In this document: positions 44,674 to 54,289 of the stretch, piece after piece
Numbering within the stretch: position 1 is the first letter of the stretch
Layout of the letters: the number at the start of each line of letters is the position of its first letter
Source: Bradyrhizobium sp.
GTDB taxonomy: Bacteria; Pseudomonadota; Alphaproteobacteria; Rhizobiales; Xanthobacteraceae
DNA: 60,770 nt
Direction of reading: 5' to 3'
Assembly: GCF_016213215.1 (NCBI RefSeq)
Contig: NZ_JACRAW010000063.1
Location: 1-60,770 of the forward strand
Notes under the pieces: generated by a model
The model's input: only the letters and a program-made list of their open reading frames with translations
Database searches by the model: none
What the model was told of the DNA's origin: nothing
Program-made: the position numbers and the translations under genes

Positions 44674-46356
44674 ATGCGAACGATTACCAAGTGTCTTGCA
44701 ACCACCAGCCTGGTGCTGGTGACGGCCTTTGCCGCGCTCCCGGCGCTTTCCGCCGACATGAACGCAAGCTCGGCGATTGATGCGGTGACGGTCTATCCCG
44801 ATGGCGCGAGCGTCACCCGCATCATCAATGTCGACATTCCCGCGGGCGACACCACGCTGGTCGCGAAGGATTTCCCTCTGTCGCTGGACACCTCCTCCTT
44901 GCGTGTCGAGGGCGAAGGCGGTGCCAAGCTGACGATCGGCGGTATCGACGCCCGTCCGCCGAAAGCGGCGCCGCCGGTGAACCTGCCCGAGCTCGACAAG
45001 CGCATCGAGGCGCTGAAGGACGAGCGGGCCAATCTGCAGGGCGCGATCGATGCCGCACATGCGCGGCGGAAGTTTGCCGAGCGCTTTGCCGAAGCCTCGC
45101 CGGCTGGATTGGGCGAAAAGGCCGAGGCGCGGCCGATCTCCGAATGGCGCGCCGCTTTTGCTGCGGTTTCGGAGGAGATCGCGGCGGCCGACACCGCGAT
45201 CCGCGATGCCAAACGCAAGCAGCGCGACCTTGATCGCGAGATCGCGCGGCTGGAAGCCGACCGTTCGGCCAAGCCGCCCGCCAAGCTCGAGGTGCGGATC
45301 GATGTTGCCGCCGCAGGGGCCACCAAGGCCACGCTGCGGGTGACCTATGCCGTACGCAATGCGCGCTGGGCGCCGCTCTACGATGCGCGGCTCGACACCG
45401 GCGCAAAGGACCGCAAGCCCTCGCTGGAACTGGTGCGTCGCGCCGAGATCACACAGTCGACGGGAGAAGACTGGTCGAACGTTGCGCTCGGCGTCTCGAC
45501 GCTGCGCATCGCCCGCGGCGGCAGCGCGCCTGAACTCGGCACGCTGATGGCGCAATATCCACAGCCGCCGCGACCCGTGGCGCTGGGCGCTTCGTCGGAC
45601 GGCACACTAAGGCAGATGTCCCGAGCCCCGGCTCACGCACCGGCGTCGGCGCCGATCGCCAAGGCCATGGCCGAACAGGCTGAGGAGCGGGCGCGCGAGC
45701 AGGAAGCGACCGCGGAGGTCAGCGACTTCCAGGTCACCTTCAGGATTCCCGGCCGCGTCAGCCTGGGCGCCAACGAAGGCGCGAAGGCCCTGCGCATCGC
45801 GACCACGACGGTCGCGCCGGATCTTGCCGTTCGCGCCGCGCCGGTGATCGATCCGACCGCCTTCCTCGAAGCCAGCTTCAAGCAGGCGGAGGATGCGCCG
45901 CTGCTCCCCGGACGTGTTGCGATCTATCGCGACGGCGCCTTTGTCGGCCGCAGCCGGATCACCCCGGCCGGCAAGAACGAGACCGTGCGGCTCGGCTTCG
46001 GCGCCGACGACAAGGTCAAGATCGAGCGCTCCGTGGTCAAGCGCAACGAGGGCTCCACGGGCCTCTTGGTGACGTCGAAGACCGACGAGCGCTCGTTCAA
46101 GACCACGATCCGCAACGGCCATGACTTCCCGGTTCGGGTCGCGATCGAGGATCAGCTTCCGGTCAGCGAGAACGAGGAGATCGTCGTCGAGATGCTGCCG
46201 TTGACCACACCGCCGACAACGACCAACCTGCGCGACAAGCGCGGCGTGCTGGAATGGGCCTTCGACGCCAAGCCCGGCGAGGTCAGGGCGATCGACTTCG
46301 CCTGGCGCGTGCGCTGGCCCAAGGAAAAGACCGTCGTAATCGCGCCGGCGGGCTGA
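44674..46356 (+). CDS. DUF4139 / mucoidy-inhibitor-A-like exported protein
   Basis: The 560-residue protein has a signal peptide (about 1-27, cleavage near LSADMNAS). An N-terminal DUF4140-type domain follows (VTVYPDGASVTRIINVDIPA), then a helical coiled-coil stretch (LDKRIEALKDERANLQGAID, KQRDLDREIARLEADR) and a large DUF4139 beta domain to the end. The family is widespread and of unknown function, and probably periplasmic. The ATG at 44674 follows GGCAGGAGAGA. Confidence 0.82.
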   Translation: MRTITKCLATTSLVLVTAFAALPALSADMNASSAIDAVTVYPDGASVTRIINVDIPAGDTTLVAKDFPLSLDTSSLRVEGEGGAKLTIGGIDARPPKAAPPVNLPELDKRIEALKDERANLQGAIDAAHARRKFAERFAEASPAGLGEKAEARPISEWRAAFAAVSEEIAAADTAIRDAKRKQRDLDREIARLEADRSAKPPAKLEVRIDVAAAGATKATLRVTYAVRNARWAPLYDARLDTGAKDRKPSLELVRRAEITQSTGEDWSNVALGVSTLRIARGGSAPELGTLMAQYPQPPRPVALGASSDGTLRQMSRAPAHAPASAPIAKAMAEQAEERAREQEATAEVSDFQVTFRIPGRVSLGANEGAKALRIATTTVAPDLAVRAAPVIDPTAFLEASFKQAEDAPLLPGRVAIYRDGAFVGRSRITPAGKNETVRLGFGADDKVKIERSVVKRNEGSTGLLVTSKTDERSFKTTIRNGHDFPVRVAIEDQLPVSENEEIVVEMLPLTTPPTTTNLRDKRGVLEWAFDAKPGEVRAIDFAWRVRWPKEKTVVIAPAG

Positions 46357-46447
46357 ACGAGGCCGCCGATCCTACTCACCTCTCCCCACGCGCGGGGAGA
46401 GGTGAAACGAGTTCGTGGGCAGACCGCCTCAACCCGACGCTCTGGCC

Positions 46448-47491
46448 CTAGCTGTTCGGGCCGCGGTCCATGCCGACCGGCTGCCAGCGCCGCAATGTGG
46501 TGTTCTGCAGCACCGACGGGTTGACGCAGCTCACCGGCCACATTCCCGACAGCACCAGCGACAATTCGTAGCCGACACGGCGTTTGCGCGCCTCGTCGAA
46601 CCGTGCCGATGCGGACGCGACATGGGCCGTCAGGGTCACGTTCTCCATGGCGAGCAGCGGGTTGTCGGGCGACGGCGGCTCCTTCTCCAGGACGTCGAGC
46701 GCGGCATGCGCGATCCAGCCCTCCTGCAGCGCCTTGATCAGCGCCGCTTCGTCGACCGTGGCGCCGCGCCCGGTATTGATGAAGATCGCGCTTTTCTTCA
46801 TCTGCCGGAAGTGCTTTTCGGTCAGCATGTGATGGACCTCGGGACGGGCAGGGGCGTGCATCGAGACGAAGTCCGATTGCGACAGCACCTCCGACAGCGT
46901 GGCCGGCATGACGCCGTGGTCGGACATCAGCGTTTCCTGGATGAAGGGATCGTAGGCCATCATCCTCAGGCCGAACGGCGCGGCGCGCCTGGCGAACGCA
47001 CGGGCGACGCGTCCGAACGAAATGAAGCCGAGCGTCTGCCCCATCAGGCGCGGGATCTTCAGAAGCGCCGGACGGCCTTCGGCCCAGCGGCCCTGCCGAA
47101 CCATTTTGTCCTGCTCGACCAGGCGGCGAAAGCCCGCCAGCAGCAGCATCATGGCATGGTCGGCGACCTCCTCGATGAAGGTGTCGGGAATGTTGGTGAC
47201 GGGAATGCCGCGCGCGGTCGCGGCCTTGACGTCGACGCTGTCGACGCCGACGCTGCCCAACGTGATCACCTTGCAGTTCTCGAGGGCGTCGATGACCGTC
47301 TTGGTGATCGGCATGCCCTTCGCGTAGATCGCATCGGCCGTCCTCGCGGCGGTGATGAATTCCGCTTCGTTGGCCGGCGCCTCGATAATTTCGGCGTCGA
47401 TCGGCTCGAGCGCCTCCCGTTCATAGGAATAGTCGCTGCCGGCGACCGTGAAGCTGGCTCCCTTCGGCGTCACCACCCTGTATCTCGGCAT
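46448..47491 (-). CDS. D-2-hydroxyacid dehydrogenase family protein
   Basis: The 347-residue protein is of the phosphoglycerate-dehydrogenase / CtBP type. R242 (NTGRGATVDE), E271 (VLEKEPP) and H290 (LTAHVAS) are the catalytic set, all present. The nucleotide loop is TLGFISFGRVAR. S158 and A163 replace the first and third glycines of GxGxxG, and only G160 remains. D181 follows the second strand, so NAD is more likely than NADP. It is downstream of a TctC-type binding protein, so a 2-hydroxy or keto acid substrate is plausible. Confidence 0.85.
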   Translation of the reverse strand: MPRYRVVTPKGASFTVAGSDYSYEREALEPIDAEIIEAPANEAEFITAARTADAIYAKGMPITKTVIDALENCKVITLGSVGVDSVDVKAATARGIPVTNIPDTFIEEVADHAMMLLLAGFRRLVEQDKMVRQGRWAEGRPALLKIPRLMGQTLGFISFGRVARAFARRAAPFGLRMMAYDPFIQETLMSDHGVMPATLSEVLSQSDFVSMHAPARPEVHHMLTEKHFRQMKKSAIFINTGRGATVDEAALIKALQEGWIAHAALDVLEKEPPSPDNPLLAMENVTLTAHVASASARFDEARKRRVGYELSLVLSGMWPVSCVNPSVLQNTTLRRWQPVGMDRGPNS

Positions 47492-47728
47492 TTCCTGCTC
47501 CCGATGTTATTGTTTCTTGATCGGCCGCCGTGCTGCTGCCACGACTTCGCGCTCTGGCGCCTGGACCTCCTCGCGTCCGGCAAAGAGCCGGGACTGCCGC
47601 GAGCGGTCCAGTCAGCAGATGCTGGAGCATTATACCTTGGGCGATGGCGGCGTGCCCACCTCGTTCGTGAGGCGCACGGAGGAGGGCGGGCATGCCTCGG
47701 CTGCCCACCCTCAAGCGTTTGGTCGCAG

Positions 47729-48712
47729 CTACTGCTTCTCGATGCGGGCGTTCTTGATCAGCTTTTCCCACAGCACGAGCTGATCCTTGACGAATGCGTC
47801 GAGTTGTTCCGGCGTGCCGGAGAAGGCGTCCATGCCCAAGGTGGCGAGCTGGGCCTTGATTTCCGGCTTCTCGACGATCTTGCGGATCTCGGCGTTGAGC
47901 CGCGTCACGATCTCCTTGGGCACGCCGGCGGGGCCGAAATAGCCCTGCCATGAGGTGATGTCGAAGTCGGGCACGCCGGCCTCCTGCATTGACGGCAGGT
48001 TCGGCGCCAGCGGCGAGCGGTTCTTGGTGGTGACCGCAAGCGCGCGCAGCGCGCCGCCATTGACATGCGGCAGGCCCGTCAGGATATCCACGAACATCAT
48101 GCTGACACGGCCGCCGATCACGTCGTTGAGTGCCGGCGGTGAGCTCTTGTAGGGCACGTGCAACAGATCGATGCCGGCATTGTGGGCAAAGGTTGCGCCG
48201 GACACGATGGCGGCCGAGCTGCCGCTCGCATAGCTCAGCTTGCCCGGATTGGCCTTGCCATAGGCGACCAGCTCGCCGACGGTTTTCGTAGGCAGCTCGG
48301 GATTGATCACCAGCATGAACGGCAGGTCGCCGGTCCGCGCGATCGGCGTGAAATCCTTGACCGGATCGTAGGTCAGCGTCTTCAGCAGATAGGGGTTGGC
48401 CGAATGCGTGGTGTTGGTGGTCACCAGCAGCGTATAGCCGTCCGGCGCGGCGCGCGCGACGTAGGTCGCGGCCAGCATGCCGTTGGCGCCGGCCTTGTTC
48501 TCGATGACAATCCCGACGCCGAGCGCCGCGGAAAGATGCTGCGAGATGATCCGCGTCGTGGTGTCGGTGCCGCTGCCGGCCGCAAACGGCAGCACCAGCG
48601 TGATGTTGCGGTTGGGATAGTTCTGGGCAACCGCTGCGCCGGACGCCAGCGCCATCATCATCAGGGATGCAGCTGCAGCGAGGCGGCAATATCGTTCGAA
48701 TCGTGCGATCAT
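47729..48712 (-). CDS. Tripartite tricarboxylate transporter substrate-binding protein (TctC/Bug family)
   Basis: The 327-residue periplasmic binding protein has a signal peptide (about 1-31, ending ASGAAVAQNYP). The Bug-family opening NITLVLPFAAGSGTDTTTR, ENKAGANGMLAATYVARAAP and GKLSYASGSS are present. The ATG at 48712 follows GGAGGAAAAGGACG. The small and large membrane subunits (TctB/TctA) are not in the neighbourhood, which is usual for this expanded family. It lies upstream of the hydroxyacid dehydrogenase on the same strand. The 237 bases between them show no gene. Confidence 0.88.
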   Translation of the reverse strand: MIARFERYCRLAAAASLMMMALASGAAVAQNYPNRNITLVLPFAAGSGTDTTTRIISQHLSAALGVGIVIENKAGANGMLAATYVARAAPDGYTLLVTTNTTHSANPYLLKTLTYDPVKDFTPIARTGDLPFMLVINPELPTKTVGELVAYGKANPGKLSYASGSSAAIVSGATFAHNAGIDLLHVPYKSSPPALNDVIGGRVSMMFVDILTGLPHVNGGALRALAVTTKNRSPLAPNLPSMQEAGVPDFDITSWQGYFGPAGVPKEIVTRLNAEIRKIVEKPEIKAQLATLGMDAFSGTPEQLDAFVKDQLVLWEKLIKNARIEKQ

Positions 48713-48849
48713 TTTCGTCCTTTTCCTCCGGTCTGTTGTTCGGTTGCCGGACAAATAGCCTGCGCCGGGTAGGAGCGAAAGGCGCGAGTTGCCGTTTTTT
48801 CGCATCTCAGGCCGGCGCAGCCGCCCGCGTCCGTGACGCGGAATTTGCG

Positions 48850-49782
48850 TCACTTCGCCGAGCCCTGACGCGAGGCGGTGATGACGCCCGCCAGCACCAG
48901 GGCATAGCCGATGAGATGAAAGAGCTGCAGCATTTCCCCGAGCAGCAAAATCGCCATCGCCGAGCCGAACACCGGAACCAGATGGAAGAACGGTGCGGCA
49001 CGGTTCGGCCCGATCAGCGCCACACCGCGGTTAAAGAACAGATAGGCGAGCGTCGATGGAAAGATCAGGATATAGGACATTGTCGCCAGCGTCAGCGCGT
49101 CGAACTTGAGCGTTGCGCCGTTGAAAAATTCCCACAACGCGCCCGGCATGAGCATGAAGGCGCCGCAGCAGGTGGTGAATGAAATGAAAGACAGCTGGTG
49201 GATGACGGGCCGGCGCGGGATCAGCGCCGAATAGAGTCCGAACGACACCAGCGCGCTCGCGAACATCAGATCCCCCTTGTTGAAGGTGATAGTGGCGAGC
49301 GCGGCGAAATCGCCGCGCAGAATGATCGTCAGCACGCCGGCGAGCGAGACGGCGATGCCGGCGAGCTGGGCGCCGGTCAGCCGCACGCCGAACAGAACGA
49401 GCGACCACAGCGCCACGAACAGCGGTCCGGACGACTGGATGAGGAGCGCGTTCAGCGCTTCCGTGTACTGCATCGCCCAATAGGAGATCGCATTGTTGAA
49501 GGCAAATCCGATCAGCGACAGGAACATCATCAGCGGCAAATGGGCACGCAACGCCGGCCAGTCGCGCTTGAGGTGTGGCCAGGCGAACGGCAGCAGGATG
49601 AGAAAGACGCCAAGCCAGCGGATCGTGGTCAGTGTGATCGGCGGGACGTGGCTGCCGACATGCCGGGCGAGCACGATGTTGCCGGCCCAGAACAGCGACG
49701 TCAGGCTCAGGAGCAGATAGGGCTGGTTGTTGAGCCAGTGGCCCGGGGCGGAGCCCGTTGGCTTGGGCGCGGAGATCGTCAT
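48850..49782 (-). CDS. EamA/DMT-family transporter, copy 1
   Basis: The 310-residue inner-membrane protein has ten spans arranged as two EamA repeats (about 22-150 and 170-300). NQPYLLLSLTSLFWAGNIVL opens the first, and NRGVALIGPNRAAPFFHLVP with FGSAMAILLLGE marks the second. Members export amino acids, nucleotides or other metabolites. It is a close paralogue of the gene at 50356-51303, with the small gene at 49882 between them on the other strand. Confidence 0.87.
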   Translation of the reverse strand: MTISAPKPTGSAPGHWLNNQPYLLLSLTSLFWAGNIVLARHVGSHVPPITLTTIRWLGVFLILLPFAWPHLKRDWPALRAHLPLMMFLSLIGFAFNNAISYWAMQYTEALNALLIQSSGPLFVALWSLVLFGVRLTGAQLAGIAVSLAGVLTIILRGDFAALATITFNKGDLMFASALVSFGLYSALIPRRPVIHQLSFISFTTCCGAFMLMPGALWEFFNGATLKFDALTLATMSYILIFPSTLAYLFFNRGVALIGPNRAAPFFHLVPVFGSAMAILLLGEMLQLFHLIGYALVLAGVITASRQGSAK

Positions 49783-49881
49783 TGTGTGTTTCTGGAGGAG
49801 CTTGTCCTTGATAAGTCTCGCAGGACAAGTCCCGCCTTCGCAATGCTACAATGCGCCGGATTTCGGGAAGGGAGGCCGACG

Positions 49882-50283
49882 ATGAGCGTGGATCTGTTGA
49901 ATGTAAAGGGGCTGAAGGCGCTCGGGCAGCAGGAGCCCGTCGTGATGCTCAACCTGATGCGCTTCCGTGACAAGTCGCTCGACGGCGACGGCTCCGGCTG
50001 GGACGCCTACTTGCGCTACAGCGCGGTGACCGTGCCCATGATCAAGGCTAGAGGCGGCACCCTGCTGTGGACCGGGAATGCCAGGGCGGTCGCGCTCGGG
50101 CGAGAGGAGGGCAACCAGTGGGATTTCGTCGCGCTCGTCTACTATCCCACTGTTGCGGCCTTCCTCGACATGATGACCTCGGCGGAATACGAGACGCAGG
50201 CCGATCCGCACCGGCGCAACGGCTGCGCCGAACACGTCATTATCGCGACCAGCGAGGCCTACAGCAAGTTCAGGACCGGCTAG
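49882..50283 (+). CDS. DUF1330-like small protein
   Basis: The 133-residue protein has a dimeric ferredoxin-like (DUF1330-type) pattern: VVMLNLMRFRDKSLDG, RYSAVTVPMIKARGGTLLW, ALVYYPTVAAFLDMMTSAEY. It probably forms an alpha-beta barrel dimer. The function is unknown. The ATG at 49882 follows GGGAGGCCGACG, which overrides the long antisense-like frame from 49198. It sits on the plus strand between two minus-strand EamA paralogues. Confidence 0.75.
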   Translation: MSVDLLNVKGLKALGQQEPVVMLNLMRFRDKSLDGDGSGWDAYLRYSAVTVPMIKARGGTLLWTGNARAVALGREEGNQWDFVALVYYPTVAAFLDMMTSAEYETQADPHRRNGCAEHVIIATSEAYSKFRTG

Positions 50284-50355
50284 CCCGCTTTCGCGAGTTC
50301 GCCACTTCTCCCAATGGGGACAGGTTGGCCGATCGATACGGCGACAAGCGAGACT

Positions 50356-51303
50356 TCATCGCGTCCTGGCGGCGGCCGGCTTTCGCGAGGCGACGAACAC
50401 CCCGGACAGCACCAGTGTGAACCCGATGACGTGGAAGGCTTGCAGGCGCTCGCCCAAAAAGACAATTGCCATGACCGAGCCGAACACCGGCGTGACGTGA
50501 AAGAAGGGAGCGGCCCGGTTGGCGCCGATCAGCTGCACACCGCGATTGAAGCAGAGATAGGCAACCACCGACGGGAAGACGGAGACATAGAACAGCGTCA
50601 AGAGGTTCGGCAGATCGAGCGCCATGCGCGGGCGGGCGAACAACTCCCATGCGAGCAGGGGCAGCAGGCTCGCCGCGCCGCAGCCGAAGGTGAAGGCGAC
50701 AAACGAGAGCCCGTGTATGGCGGGACGCTTCAGTGTCATCACGGAATAGAATCCGAAGATCACCAGCGCCGCGCTGAAGATCAGGTCGCCCTTGTTGAAC
50801 GTGATGCTGGACAGCGCGGTGAGGTCGCCGCGCAGGAGGATCACCAGCACGCCGATCAAGGACAACAGCACGCCGAAGGCCTGCGCTAACGTGAGGTGGA
50901 CGCGCAGCAAAATCAGCGACCACACCGCGATCACCAGCGGCCCGGCTGACTGCAGCAGCAGCGTGTTGATCGCCTGGGTATGTTCCAGCGACCAGTATTG
51001 CAGCGTGTTGAACGCGCCGATGCCGGTCAGCGACAATAGCAGCATCACCCCGAGCTTTGAGCGGATCGCCGGCCAGTCCTGGACGAGGTGCTTCCAGGCC
51101 AACGGCAGCACGATGAGGAACGCGAATGCCCAGCGCAGGAATGACAGCGTGACCGGCGGAATATGTCCGGCGGCCAGCCGTCCGACGATCGCATTGCCCG
51201 CCCAGCACAGCGCCGTGATGCTGAGCAGCACATAAGGCTGATTGGCGATCCAATGCCCCGAAGTGGCTGACGCAGAAGCAGGAGGCGGGTCGGAGGCAGA
51301 CAT
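50356..51303 (-). CDS. EamA/DMT-family transporter, copy 2
   Basis: The 315-residue ten-span protein is paralogous to the copy at 48850. NQPYVLLSITALCWAGNAIV, FNKGDLIFSAALVIFGFYSV and NRGVQLIGANRAAPFFHVTP all align with copy 1 without gaps. It carries about 15 extra N-terminal residues and a basic C-terminus. The two copies probably arose by local duplication. Divergent second halves suggest different substrates. Confidence 0.87.
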   Translation of the reverse strand: MSASDPPPASASATSGHWIANQPYVLLSITALCWAGNAIVGRLAAGHIPPVTLSFLRWAFAFLIVLPLAWKHLVQDWPAIRSKLGVMLLLSLTGIGAFNTLQYWSLEHTQAINTLLLQSAGPLVIAVWSLILLRVHLTLAQAFGVLLSLIGVLVILLRGDLTALSSITFNKGDLIFSAALVIFGFYSVMTLKRPAIHGLSFVAFTFGCGAASLLPLLAWELFARPRMALDLPNLLTLFYVSVFPSVVAYLCFNRGVQLIGANRAAPFFHVTPVFGSVMAIVFLGERLQAFHVIGFTLVLSGVFVASRKPAAARTR

Positions 51304-51471
51304 TGGCTGGTTGTTGGCCCGGTGCGCACGCCGAGCCCCCGGCCCAGACCGCTCCGGGCCGGCTTCTTGCCCGGCCCGACCACAGACACGGAAATGCGCC
51401 TGGCATCAATGGGGTCGGATGCATCGCGACCATGCAGGGGTGAACGATGGAACCGACCGGCGCCAGCCGAT

Positions 51472-54000
51472 TCAGCGACGGCTTTCCGAGCCGGTGGCAA
51501 AGGCTTTCAGGAGTTCGGCGCAGGCAAGATAGACGACAACGAGCAATGCGATGGTGGCCATCATGAGCGGCGGCGGCGTGACGAAGCCGAACCAGGTGCC
51601 AACAGGCGTGAACGGCACCACCATTGCGACGATGAGCGCCATCAGCGAGGAGGCCGTCAGCACCGGATCCGGCAGGTTCTGCCACGGCGCGCGGTTGGTG
51701 CGGATGATGAAGATGACGAGAATCTGCGTCGCCATCGATTCGACGAACCAGGCGGTACGGAATTCGTCGGGCGATGCGTGAAACAGCAGGATCAGCGCCG
51801 CGAAAGTAAGGAAGTCGAACAGCGAGGACAGCGGCCCCATGATGGCCGCAAAGCGGACCAGCCGCTTCATGCTCCACACCTGCGGGCGCGCTGTGGCGTG
51901 CCGGCTGACCCGGTCGAAGGGGATGCCGAGCTCGGAAAGGTCATAGAGCAGGTTGTTGAGCAGTATCTGGGTCGGCAGCATCGGCAGGAACGGCAGCACG
52001 ATGGAGGCGATTGCCATCGACAGCATGTTGCCGAAATTCGAGCTCGCGCCCATGCGCACATATTTGAGGATGTTCGCAAAGGTGCGGCGGCCTTCCTCGA
52101 CCCCGTCGGCGACCACTTCCAGGTCCGCGGCCAGCAGGATCATGTCGGCGGCGGCCTGTGCCACGCCGCTGGCACCTTCGACGGAGAGCCCGATATCTGC
52201 GGTCTTCAGCGCCGGCGCATCGTTGATGCCGTCGCCGAGGAAGCCGACCACTTCGCCGCTCGCCTGCAGCGCCTTGACGATGCGTGACTTCTGGTCGGGC
52301 GCGAGGCGGCCGAAGGCATCGGCCGATTGCACCTGGACGGCCAGTGCCTCGTCGCTGAGCTCGGCGATTTCGCTGCCGGACAGCACGCGCTCGGCATTGA
52401 GGCCGACGAGGCCGGCGAGCCGCTTCACTACCACGGGATCGTCGCCGGACAGGATCTTCAGCTTCACCCCGCTTCTGGCAAGATCTTCGATGGCTGCCGC
52501 CGCGGTCGGCTTGGGCGGGTCGATGAAGGCGCAGAGGCCTTCAAAGACCAGGTCGACCTCATCCTCCGTCTCGACCTCCCGGGTTGGGCCCTGCCACGGC
52601 CGCGAGGCGATGGCGACGGTACGGAGCCCCTCGCTGGCAAGCTCATGCACACGCCTGAGCGCATCCTCGCGCGCGCCGTCGTCCATGGCCGCCGTGCTGC
52701 CGCCGCGGCGCTGCTGCGTGCACAGCGCGAGCACCGCTTCGGGCGCGCCCTTGACGATGAGGAGCGGACCTTCGTGATCGGTCGCCAGTACGGATCCGAG
52801 CCTGCGCGCGAAATCGAAGGCCTGGCGGCCTTCGAGTTTCCAGCCCTTCGCGGCCTCCGTGGTACCCGCGACCAGCGCCGCATCGAGCGAGCCACGATCG
52901 CCACCGAGCGCGGCGGCCACCGCGCCCAGTCGCGCGGCGCGGGGATCATCATGGCCATCTGGATCGAGACTCTTCGACAACGCGATCTGCGCCGACGTCA
53001 GCGTGCCGGTCTTGTCCGTGCACAGGATGGTCATCGCGCCGAGGTCGTGGATCGCGGCAAGGCGCTTGACGATCACCTTGCGCGATGCCATGCGCAGCGC
53101 CCCGCGCGACAGCGTCACGGTCGTGATCATCGGCAGCAGCTCCGGCGTCAGCCCGACGGCGAGCGCGACGGCGAACAGCAGCGAATCCAGCGCAGGCCGG
53201 CCCGCCAGGACGCGGATGGTCAGCACAATCAGCACCAGCGCCAGCGTCAGGCGCGCGACGACGAGGCCGAATTCGCGCAGGTCGCGCTCGAACGGCGAGG
53301 GCGGTTCGCCCTCGCCGAGCGCGGAAGCCGCCGCCCCGAACACCGTCTCGCGCCCGGTCTTGACCGCGAGCGCGATCGCTTCGCCCGTCTGCGCCACCGA
53401 CCCGCGGAACAGCACGTTGGAAGTATCGTCCCGATCGGCGACCGCCCCCGCGCGCTTCGCCACCGGATACGGTTCGCCGGTCAGCGCCGCCTCGCCCGCG
53501 GTAAAGGCTTCGCTGTGCAGGATCAGGGCGTCCGCCGGGACGATGTCGCCGGCGCGAATGCGCAGGAGGTCGCCGGGAACGACGCCTTCGACGTCGATCT
53601 GGCGGAACGCGCCGTCGCGCTTCACCTCGGCCTTCAGCGCCACCGAACGCCGCAGGATCTCCGCCGCCCGTGCCGCGTGCCCTTCCTGCACGGTGTCGAG
53701 CCCAATCGAGAGGGTGAGGATCAGCACGATGATCGAACCGCCGATCGCATCGCCCGTCAGCATCGAGATGATGCCGGCGACCATCAGGATGAGGGAGAGC
53801 GGTTCGAGCAGCCGGCGCAGGATCGCGCGCAGCACGCTGTCGGCCCGCGCCGGCGCATCGCTGTTCGGGCCGAAGCGCTTGAGTCGTCCGGCCGCTTCCG
53901 CCGTGCTCAGGCCTTCCAGTCCGCAGCCGAACTGGCGGGAGAGCTCTTCAGGCGACTGATGCCAGAAACCCTTGTCAGTACGCGTCGGACCTTCCGGCAC
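51472..54000 (-). CDS. mgtA: Magnesium-translocating P-type ATPase (MgtA/P3B type)
   Basis: The 842-residue ATPase has the phosphorylated aspartate D329 in CTDKTGTLT. TGEPYPV (174-180) lies in the actuator domain and VGLTPELLPMI (282-292) in the M4 helix. KGAPEAVL is in the nucleotide domain and GDGINDAPALK is the hinge. The LTPELLPMI motif and length are those of MgtA/MgtB magnesium importers. The start is a GTG after GGGAGCC. It is divergent from the exporter operon. No magnesium-sensing leader structure could be identified in the 289 bases upstream. Confidence 0.88.
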   Translation of the reverse strand: MPEGPTRTDKGFWHQSPEELSRQFGCGLEGLSTAEAAGRLKRFGPNSDAPARADSVLRAILRRLLEPLSLILMVAGIISMLTGDAIGGSIIVLILTLSIGLDTVQEGHAARAAEILRRSVALKAEVKRDGAFRQIDVEGVVPGDLLRIRAGDIVPADALILHSEAFTAGEAALTGEPYPVAKRAGAVADRDDTSNVLFRGSVAQTGEAIALAVKTGRETVFGAAASALGEGEPPSPFERDLREFGLVVARLTLALVLIVLTIRVLAGRPALDSLLFAVALAVGLTPELLPMITTVTLSRGALRMASRKVIVKRLAAIHDLGAMTILCTDKTGTLTSAQIALSKSLDPDGHDDPRAARLGAVAAALGGDRGSLDAALVAGTTEAAKGWKLEGRQAFDFARRLGSVLATDHEGPLLIVKGAPEAVLALCTQQRRGGSTAAMDDGAREDALRRVHELASEGLRTVAIASRPWQGPTREVETEDEVDLVFEGLCAFIDPPKPTAAAAIEDLARSGVKLKILSGDDPVVVKRLAGLVGLNAERVLSGSEIAELSDEALAVQVQSADAFGRLAPDQKSRIVKALQASGEVVGFLGDGINDAPALKTADIGLSVEGASGVAQAAADMILLAADLEVVADGVEEGRRTFANILKYVRMGASSNFGNMLSMAIASIVLPFLPMLPTQILLNNLLYDLSELGIPFDRVSRHATARPQVWSMKRLVRFAAIMGPLSSLFDFLTFAALILLFHASPDEFRTAWFVESMATQILVIFIIRTNRAPWQNLPDPVLTASSLMALIVAMVVPFTPVGTWFGFVTPPPLMMATIALLVVVYLACAELLKAFATGSESRR

Positions 54001-54289
54001 GGCAGGCTCCCGAAGAGGCGAGGATCAGGTGAAAGGCGGCAGCGTCATACGGGACATGTCGAGCGGTAATTGCGTGGGTGGACCTCCGCCCGACTTCAAG
54101 CGGCACCACAAGAACGGCAGTGTAGACGTCATTACGGTTCGGAAACCATTGACCTACCGCAACATATCCTTCCGGCAGGGGTCTAGCTTTTGAACTGCAA
54201 CGTCCTCGGATTTCTGCGATTTCCGGGGGAACACGCATCAAAACGAACACACATCCGCGCGGAATCGTCGCGCGTGTCGCATTCCGGTC

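Noticed and set aside
47506..47728. Possible small gene between the 2-hydroxyacid dehydrogenase and the TctC-type gene
   Set aside because: Short frames on both strands lack ribosome-binding sites and family sequence.
52327..54069. 580-codon plus-strand open frame opposite mgtA
   Set aside because: Antisense of the P-type ATPase, which has all catalytic motifs on the minus strand.
54001..54289. Possible magnesium riboswitch or leader ahead of mgtA
   Set aside because: No recognisable M-box core or leader peptide could be read by eye. A covariance-model search of the minus strand would be needed.
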